Shown here in pieces: positions 6,056 to 9,936 of a DNA stretch of 9,936 nt. The position numbers and the translations under genes are program-made. The stretch is taken from positions 1-9,936 of the forward strand of contig DATJZH010000322.1 in NCBI GenBank assembly GCA_035499215.1, read 5' to 3'. The notes beneath the pieces are model-generated. The model was not told the origin of the DNA. It made no database searches and saw nothing but the letters and a program-made list of their open reading frames with translations. Position 1 is the stretch's first letter. Each line of letters opens with the position of its first letter. The DNA is from DATJZH01 sp035499215 (GTDB lineage Bacteria > Actinomycetota > Actinomycetes > Streptosporangiales > Streptosporangiaceae).

Positions 6056-6313
6056 ATGGGGCGCGGCCGAGCCAAGGCCAAGCAGGTCAAGGTTGCCCGC
6101 CAGCTTAAGTACAGCGGCGGAGGCATGGACCTTGACCGGCTGCGGGCTGAGATCGGTACTGGTACGGACCAGCAGGACACCGGCGATGATTCCGGCTACC
6201 CGGACGACCGCTTCGCTGCCGACGACGAAGACGACGAGGAAGACGACTTCGCCGAGGACGATCTCGACGAGAACGATCTCGACAAGGATGCGGACGAGCG
6301 GGCCTTCCGTTAG
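6056..6313 (+). CDS. DUF3073 family protein
   Basis: This encodes 85 residues. The N-terminus MGRGRAKAKQVKVARQLKYS is the hallmark of the actinobacterial DUF3073 family and is strongly basic. GGGMDLDRLRAEIG follows, and then a very acidic tail (about residues 55-80, mostly Asp and Glu) with Tyr/Arg interruptions. The basic head and acidic tail suggest a nucleic-acid- or ribosome-associated protein, but no function is established. The ATG at 6056 has GAGGGGG (6041-6047) at 8-nt spacing. The gene follows the dehydrogenase on the same strand after about 216 bp, as in other actinomycetes. Its TAG (6311-6313) overlaps the purM TAA (6310-6312) on the other strand, so there is no room for a terminator between the convergent genes. 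Confidence 0.92.
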   Translation: MGRGRAKAKQVKVARQLKYSGGGMDLDRLRAEIGTGTDQQDTGDDSGYPDDRFAADDEDDEEDDFAEDDLDENDLDKDADERAFR

Positions 6314-7410
6314 GGGCGACGCCGGGCCGAAGCTGGCTGCGTCGCACCGGCATGCCGGCCGGACAGCCGGGCGACGCCGGCGCCGTGGGTAATCTCGCCG
6401 GCCAGCCAGGCAGGCACTTCGCCTGCCGCGAGTATGCGCAGCGCATTGTCGGCATCCCGGCGGCCGACGACGGCGACCATGCCCACGCCCATGTTGAATA
6501 CCCGTTCCATCTCCTCGCTGTCGACGCCGCCGCGCTGCGCCAGCAGGCCGAAAACGGGCTGCGGGCTCCAGGTGCCCCGGTCGAGCACCGCGTCGGCGCC
6601 GGGCGGAAGCACCCGGGACAGGTTCGCGGCGAGCCCGCCTCCCGTCACGTGCGCGAACGCGTGCACGTCGCAGCCGCTGGCCAGGGCCAGGCAGTCCCTG
6701 GCGTAAATGCGCGTCGGCTCCAGCAGCTCGGCTCCCAGCGGGCGGCTGAGCCCGGGCAGCTGGGCTGCCAGGCTCAGCCCCGCAGCAGGGCTGTCCACGA
6801 TGTGCCGGACGAGCGAGAAGCCGTTGGCATGGAGGCCGGATGAGCCCATCGCGATAACCGCGTCTCCCGGCTCGACCCGGTCAGGCCCGAGCAGCTCGTC
6901 GGCCTCCACCACGCCCGTGGCCGCGCCCGCCAGGTCGAAGTCATCGGGCCCGAAATGGCCAGGATGCTCGGCGGTCTCCCCGCCGATCAGCGCGCAGCCT
7001 GCCTGCACGCAGCCGTCGGCCACTCCCGCCACGATCGCGGCCACCCGCTCAGGGACCAGCGCGCCGCAGACCACGTAGTCGGTCATGAACAGCGGTTCCG
7101 CGCCGCAGACGACAAGATCGTCGGCGACCATGGCGACCAGGTCGACGCCGACCGTGTCGAAGCGCCGGAGGCGCTGGGCGATCGCCACTTTCGTGCCGAC
7201 GCCGTCGGTCGAGGTGGCCAGCAGCGGCCGGCGGAAGCCACGGAGCCTCGACGCGTCGAACAGCCCGGCGAACCCGCCCAGCCCGCCGACCACCTCCGGC
7301 CGGCTGGTCCGGGCTACCGCGGCGCGCATCAGGTCGACCGCGCGCTCGCCCGCCGCGATGTCGACGCCCGCGCCCGCATAGCTGCGGCGCGCCGCCCGCC
7401 CCCCGGTCAT
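6310..7410 (-). CDS. purM: Phosphoribosylformylglycinamidine cyclo-ligase (AIR synthetase)
   Basis: This encodes 366 residues. PurM performs the fifth step of de novo purine synthesis, the ATP-dependent ring closure of FGAM to aminoimidazole ribotide, in the cytoplasm. Signature stretches are present in order: YAGAGVDIAAGERAVDLM (11-28), STDGVGTK (67-74, the glycine-rich nucleotide/phosphate loop), a conserved ADDLVVCGAEPLFMTDY segment (96-112), GGETAEHPG (143-151), GSSGLHANGFSLVR (189-202), HVTGGG (254-259) and FNMGVGM (305-311). Its length fits the family (E. coli about 345 residues), with a slightly longer C-terminal Arg/Ala tail. The ATG at 7410 overlaps the purF TGA as ATGA (7407-7410) and has no Shine-Dalgarno of its own. 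Translational coupling to purF is therefore likely. Confidence 0.97.
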   Translation of the reverse strand: MTGGRAARRSYAGAGVDIAAGERAVDLMRAAVARTSRPEVVGGLGGFAGLFDASRLRGFRRPLLATSTDGVGTKVAIAQRLRRFDTVGVDLVAMVADDLVVCGAEPLFMTDYVVCGALVPERVAAIVAGVADGCVQAGCALIGGETAEHPGHFGPDDFDLAGAATGVVEADELLGPDRVEPGDAVIAMGSSGLHANGFSLVRHIVDSPAAGLSLAAQLPGLSRPLGAELLEPTRIYARDCLALASGCDVHAFAHVTGGGLAANLSRVLPPGADAVLDRGTWSPQPVFGLLAQRGGVDSEEMERVFNMGVGMVAVVGRRDADNALRILAAGEVPAWLAGEITHGAGVARLSGRHAGATQPASARRRP

Positions 7411-8978
7411 GCCAGGTCCGTGCGAGCCGCGGCCGCGGCCTCCAGGAGGTGCTTGCCCTGCTCGGCCAGGTCCACGGGCACCGGGTAGTCCCCGTCAAAA
7501 CAGGCACGGCAGAGTCGCTGTGCCGGCACGGTGGTCGCCTCGATCAGGCCCTGCAGCGAAACGAATCCGAGCGTGTCGGCCCCGATTGACTGCCGGATCT
7601 CGTCGGCGGACGCGCCGCCGGCGATAAGCTCGGCGCGGCTGGCGAAGTCGATCCCGAAAAAGCACGGCCACGCGACGGGCGGGCTGGAGATGCGCACGTG
7701 CACCTCCGCGGCTCCGGCCTCGCGCAGCATCGCCACAATCGCCCGCTGGGTGTTGCCGCGCACGATCGAGTCGTCGACGACGACGACGCGCTGGCCGGCG
7801 ATCACCTCGCGCAGCGGATTGAGCTTGAGCCGGATGCCTCGCTGCCGGATGGTCTGGCTCGGCTGAATGAAGGTCCGGCCGACGTAGGAGTTCTTGACCA
7901 GTCCCTGACCGTAGGGGATGCCGCTGGCCTGCGCGTAGCCGATCGCGGCCGGCGTGCCCGACTCGGGCACCGGGATCACCAGGTCGGCGGTGGCCGGATG
8001 CTCGGCCGCCAGCCTGCGGCCGACCTCGACCCTGGCCGCATGCACGCTGCGGCCGGCGATGGAGGTATCAGGCCGGGCCAGGTACACGTACTCGAACAGG
8101 CACCCCCGCGGCTGCGGCCGGGCGAAGGAGTGCGAGCGCACTCCCCGCTCGTCGATCGAGACCATCTCGCCCGGCTCGATCTCGCGGACGAACGATGCGC
8201 CGATGATGTCCAGCGCCGCCGTCTCGCTCGCCACCACCCAGCCCCGGTCCAGCCGGCCGAGCACCAGCGGGCGGAAGCCATGCGGGTCACGGGCGGCATA
8301 CAGGGTCCGCTCGTCCATGAAGACCAGCGAGAAGGCGCCGCGCACCAGCGGCAGCGCCGCCAGCGCACCATCCTCGATACCCGACCGGGCGGCGCTGAGC
8401 TCCGGCAGGCCGAGCAGGTTCTCGCCAGGCCTCCGCGGGGTCTCGGGCACGCCTGGCAGCATCCCCGGCAGAGCCGGCTGGGCCGACGGCGCGGGGGCGG
8501 CGAACAGCGCCGTCAGCACGTCCGTGTCCGAGGTCGCCCGGCCAGCGTCGCCGCCTGCCGCCTCGCCGGCCAGGGCAGCAAGCTCCAGAGTGTTGATCAG
8601 GTTGCCGTTATGGCCGAGCGCCAGGCTGGCTGACGTCGTGGCCCGGAATGTCGGCTGCGCGTTCTCCCAGACCGACGAGCCGCTGGTCGAGTACCTGCAG
8701 TGGCCGACCGCGATGTAGCCGCGCAGGGTGTTCAGCACGGACTCGTCGAAAACCTGCGGGACGAGGCCCATGTCCTTGAAGACGACGATCCGGGACCCGT
8801 CGCTGACGGCGATCCCGGCCGACTCCTGGCCGCGGTGCTGCAGCGCGTAGAGCCCGAAGTAGGCGAGCTTGGCGACGTCCTCGCCGGGCTCCCAGACGCC
8901 GAACACCCCGCACGCGTCCCGCGGCGGCCGGTCGGCGGTGTTCAGATCATCGCTCAGGCGGCCATCGGGCTTGATCAC
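7407..8978 (-). CDS. purF: Amidophosphoribosyltransferase (glutamine PRPP amidotransferase)
   Basis: This encodes 523 residues. PurF makes phosphoribosylamine from PRPP and glutamine, the committed first step of purine synthesis. A 22-residue propeptide precedes C23 (DACGVFGVW), the Ntn-type nucleophile freed by processing. The glutaminase domain shows ALQHRGQESAG (45-55), GHCRYSTSG (92-100) and GHNGNL (122-127). The phosphoribosyltransferase domain has VVVVDDSIVRGNT (398-410). Four cysteines, C293, C439, C490 and C493, correspond to the 4Fe-4S ligands of the Bacillus subtilis enzyme type. An Ala/Pro-rich insertion of about 30-40 residues lies around residues 161-205, inside the glutaminase domain. 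The start is GTG (8978). It lies 4 bp after the SCP-like gene's stop with no clear Shine-Dalgarno, so coupling or leaderless initiation is likely. Confidence 0.97.
   Translation of the reverse strand: MIKPDGRLSDDLNTADRPPRDACGVFGVWEPGEDVAKLAYFGLYALQHRGQESAGIAVSDGSRIVVFKDMGLVPQVFDESVLNTLRGYIAVGHCRYSTSGSSVWENAQPTFRATTSASLALGHNGNLINTLELAALAGEAAGGDAGRATSDTDVLTALFAAPAPSAQPALPGMLPGVPETPRRPGENLLGLPELSAARSGIEDGALAALPLVRGAFSLVFMDERTLYAARDPHGFRPLVLGRLDRGWVVASETAALDIIGASFVREIEPGEMVSIDERGVRSHSFARPQPRGCLFEYVYLARPDTSIAGRSVHAARVEVGRRLAAEHPATADLVIPVPESGTPAAIGYAQASGIPYGQGLVKNSYVGRTFIQPSQTIRQRGIRLKLNPLREVIAGQRVVVVDDSIVRGNTQRAIVAMLREAGAAEVHVRISSPPVAWPCFFGIDFASRAELIAGGASADEIRQSIGADTLGFVSLQGLIEATTVPAQRLCRACFDGDYPVPVDLAEQGKHLLEAAAAARTDLA
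8364..8498 (-). other. Low-complexity insertion within PurF glutaminase domain
   Basis: It encodes residues about 161-205 of PurF (APAPSAQPALPGMLPGVPET and onward). This lies between the conserved TSDTDVLTALFA and LPLVRGAFSLVFMDE segments. As I recall, the corresponding stretch in Streptomyces PurF is much shorter. The frame stays open and flanking motifs are intact, so it reads as a surface loop rather than damage. Confidence 0.5.
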
Positions 8979-8990
8979 CCGCTCAGTCTA
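8979..8990 (-). promoter_or_regulatory. purF: Possible internal -10 for a leaderless purF transcript
   Basis: On the minus strand TAGACT (8985-8990) matches TANNNT. Six bases follow before the purF GTG, which would put the transcription start on or next to the first base of the start codon. It overlaps the last codons of the SCP-like gene. No good -35 is visible, so this is a hypothesis. Confidence 0.35.
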
Positions 8991-9465
8991 GTGACCCGCG
9001 GGCGCCGGGCCGGCCATAGCCAGCCAGCGGCAGGTACGGCGACAGGTCCGCTCGCGGGCCGCTTGCCCGCATCGAGCCGTTCCCGACCGCCGCCGCCCAT
9101 GCCAGCCGGCCCGTCGCCAGCATGATCCAGGTGACAGCATCGGTCTCGGCCACGTTCGGCGGCGTGCCGCGGGTGTGCCGGGGACCCGGCACGCACTGAA
9201 CCGCCGCATGCGGCGGTACCCGGACCTCAACTGCCCGGCCCGGCGCCTGGCCAGCGAGCAGGCCAAGCAGATGCTGGACAGCGGCGCGCAGCGCCGCGCG
9301 CTGCGGCACGGCCCCGGTGTCCAGCGCCGCCAGCACGGCCGCCACAGTCGCGGCACCTAGCTCCGGCGCCGTCTGCGCCCCCGTCCACGGCGCGCTGCCG
9401 AGGGCCGCCCGCTGCTCATTCACCGTGGCGAGCAGCCGCGCTGGATCGAATCGTCTGGCGGGCAT
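8983..9465 (-). CDS. SCP-like (sterol carrier family) protein encoded with purF
   Basis: This encodes 160 residues from the ATG at 9465 (MPARRFDPARLL). The core has VEVRVPPHAAVQCVPGPRHT, then RGTPPNVAETD (motif 94-109 GPRHTRGTPPNVAETD) and TWIMLATGRLAW. This is the signature I remember for the small actinobacterial 'sterol carrier family' protein encoded immediately before purF. The SCP2 name describes the fold; no ligand or role is established. There is no signal peptide or membrane helix. A longer reading from a TTG at 9534 adds 23 residues unlike the family start and lacks a ribosome binding site, so I prefer 9465. Only GGGGCG precedes that ATG, and TAGCCT lies 8 nt upstream of it, so leaderless initiation is possible here too. 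Its stop lies 4 bp before purF, which indicates one operon with purF and purM. Confidence 0.82.
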   Translation of the reverse strand: MPARRFDPARLLATVNEQRAALGSAPWTGAQTAPELGAATVAAVLAALDTGAVPQRAALRAAVQHLLGLLAGQAPGRAVEVRVPPHAAVQCVPGPRHTRGTPPNVAETDAVTWIMLATGRLAWAAAVGNGSMRASGPRADLSPYLPLAGYGRPGARGSLD

Positions 9466-9559
9466 CGCCCCGAAGGCTAGCGCAAGCGCCGGGCTAGCTG
9501 TCGATGGGCCAACGGTGCACGCCGGGTCAGTCAAAGGAAGCTGTGTACGGACCCGGCAA

Positions 9560-9587
9560 ATGATCAGCGCAGCATTCGAGTGATCAT
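9560..9587. promoter_or_regulatory. Candidate operator: ATGATCA/TGATCAT dyad upstream of the SCP-purF-purM operon
   Basis: ATGATCA (9560-9566) and TGATCAT (9581-9587) are perfect 7-bp inverted arms with centres 21 bp apart, about two helical turns. They lie 95-122 bp upstream of the ATG at 9465, in the gap before the operon. The spacing suits a dimeric or paired-dimer regulator. Identity is unknown. Confidence 0.35.
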
Positions 9588-9636
9588 GCCCTGACGCGCA
9601 CCGGGATGGCGCAATGCAACAGTGCTCGTCATGCTG

Positions 9637-9924
9637 TCATTGAGTTCCGTCCGCTCGCAGTTCCCTTGATGAGGGATCGCCAGTCGATGAGGCTTTCCGC
9701 GGGGGGGAAGCCGACCCTCTTGCCGCGAGCTGCAGGCGCTCCGCGCCGAGTCCCACATTGACGCCTGACCCGTAGATGGTAGCCCCTGAGAGGATCGTTG
9801 CCAGCGTGCTTCCGAAAATGACGCCGAAGGCTTGTTCGGCAGTGAGGTCGCCGTTCAGCCATAGCCCGAGAAACACCATGATGCCGATGACACCGAGTGC
9901 CCCGACCGTCCAGCCTAACCGCAT
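9637..9924 (-). CDS. Small two-helix membrane protein, unknown function (may extend past the window)
   Basis: The reading encodes 95 residues from the ATG at 9924. Residues about 5-23 (WTVGALGVIGIMVFLGLWL) and about 32-51 (AFGVIFGSTLATILSGATIY) are two hydrophobic helices joined by a short NGDLTAEQ loop. A glycine-rich segment and a polar Arg/Ser tail follow. I do not recognise the family; the two-helix plan is shared by holin-like and many small inner-membrane proteins, so no function is assigned. The frame remains open to the window edge at 9936. Only GAGCGA precedes this ATG, so the true start may lie to the right. A run of seven G (plus strand 9701-9707, encoding Pro codons) falls in the tail; a slip there would change the last 25 or so residues. 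It ends about 170 bp before the SCP-like gene. Confidence 0.55.
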   Translation of the reverse strand: MRLGWTVGALGVIGIMVFLGLWLNGDLTAEQAFGVIFGSTLATILSGATIYGSGVNVGLGAERLQLAARGSASPPRKASSTGDPSSRELRADGTQ

Positions 9925-9936
9925 CAGAAATCGCTC

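Noticed and set aside
7698..8633. Long plus-strand open frame of 311 codons opposite purF
   Set aside because: It is fully antisense to a well-supported purF, and its translation is Arg/Gln/His-rich with no domain. Such shadows are expected in high-GC coding DNA.
7954..8718. Second plus-strand open frame opposite purF (254 codons)
   Set aside because: Antisense shadow of purF, Ser/Arg/Pro-rich, with no family resemblance.
9466..9534. TTG start adding 23 residues to the SCP-like protein
   Set aside because: No ribosome binding site, and the added residues do not fit the family start.
1..9936. Search for tRNA, rRNA, CRISPR arrays, transposase genes or att-type repeats
   Set aside because: I saw no cloverleaf-like sequence, repeat-spacer pattern, DDE-type product or flanking direct repeats by eye. 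The only tandem repeat has two copies with no spacer.

Overview
The window is high-GC DNA, strongly biased to G/C at third codon positions. It carries a gene block typical of Actinomycetota: bldC, a Leu/Val-type amino acid dehydrogenase, DUF3073, purM, purF and an SCP-like gene. As I recall it, Streptomyces coelicolor has the same order around SCO4085-SCO4091. The secreted protein and the hypothetical proteins also look actinobacterial (Streptosporangiales, Trebonia or Streptomyces-like). I cannot name a genus from sequence alone.

Layout. 1-170 (-): N-terminal part of an ArfB-like ribosome-rescue release factor, cut by the window edge. 465-866 (+): small secreted protein with a clear signal peptide. 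915-1526 (-): single-pass membrane-anchored protein whose C-terminal domain seems lost at a 57-nt near-perfect hairpin (993-1049). A 32/33-bp tandem repeat (1570-1634) lies upstream of its start. 1713-3002 (-): protein with a conserved N-terminus of about 75 residues and a very long Ala/Pro/acidic tail. 3545-3748 (-): developmental regulator BldC. 4700-5839 (+): amino acid dehydrogenase, divergent from bldC across a gap of about 950 bp. 6056-6313 (+): DUF3073 protein. 6310-9465 (-): SCP-like gene, purF and purM, read in that order, with a 4-bp gap and then a 4-bp overlap. 9637-9924 (-): small two-helix membrane protein, possibly continuing past the right edge.

Functional picture. PurF (first step) and PurM (fifth step) of de novo purine synthesis are tightly coupled with the SCP-like gene. 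The DUF3073 gene converges on purM so closely that their stop codons overlap by two bases. The dehydrogenase feeds branched-chain amino acid catabolism, and BldC controls entry into development. Their proximity is conserved synteny rather than one pathway.

I found no mobile element, tRNA, rRNA, CRISPR array or defence system, and no clear novel multi-gene system. The most unusual items are the long hairpin at the end of a truncated gene, the tandem repeat upstream of it, several dyads in the regulatory gaps, a possible leaderless promoter for purF, and a low-complexity insertion in PurF.
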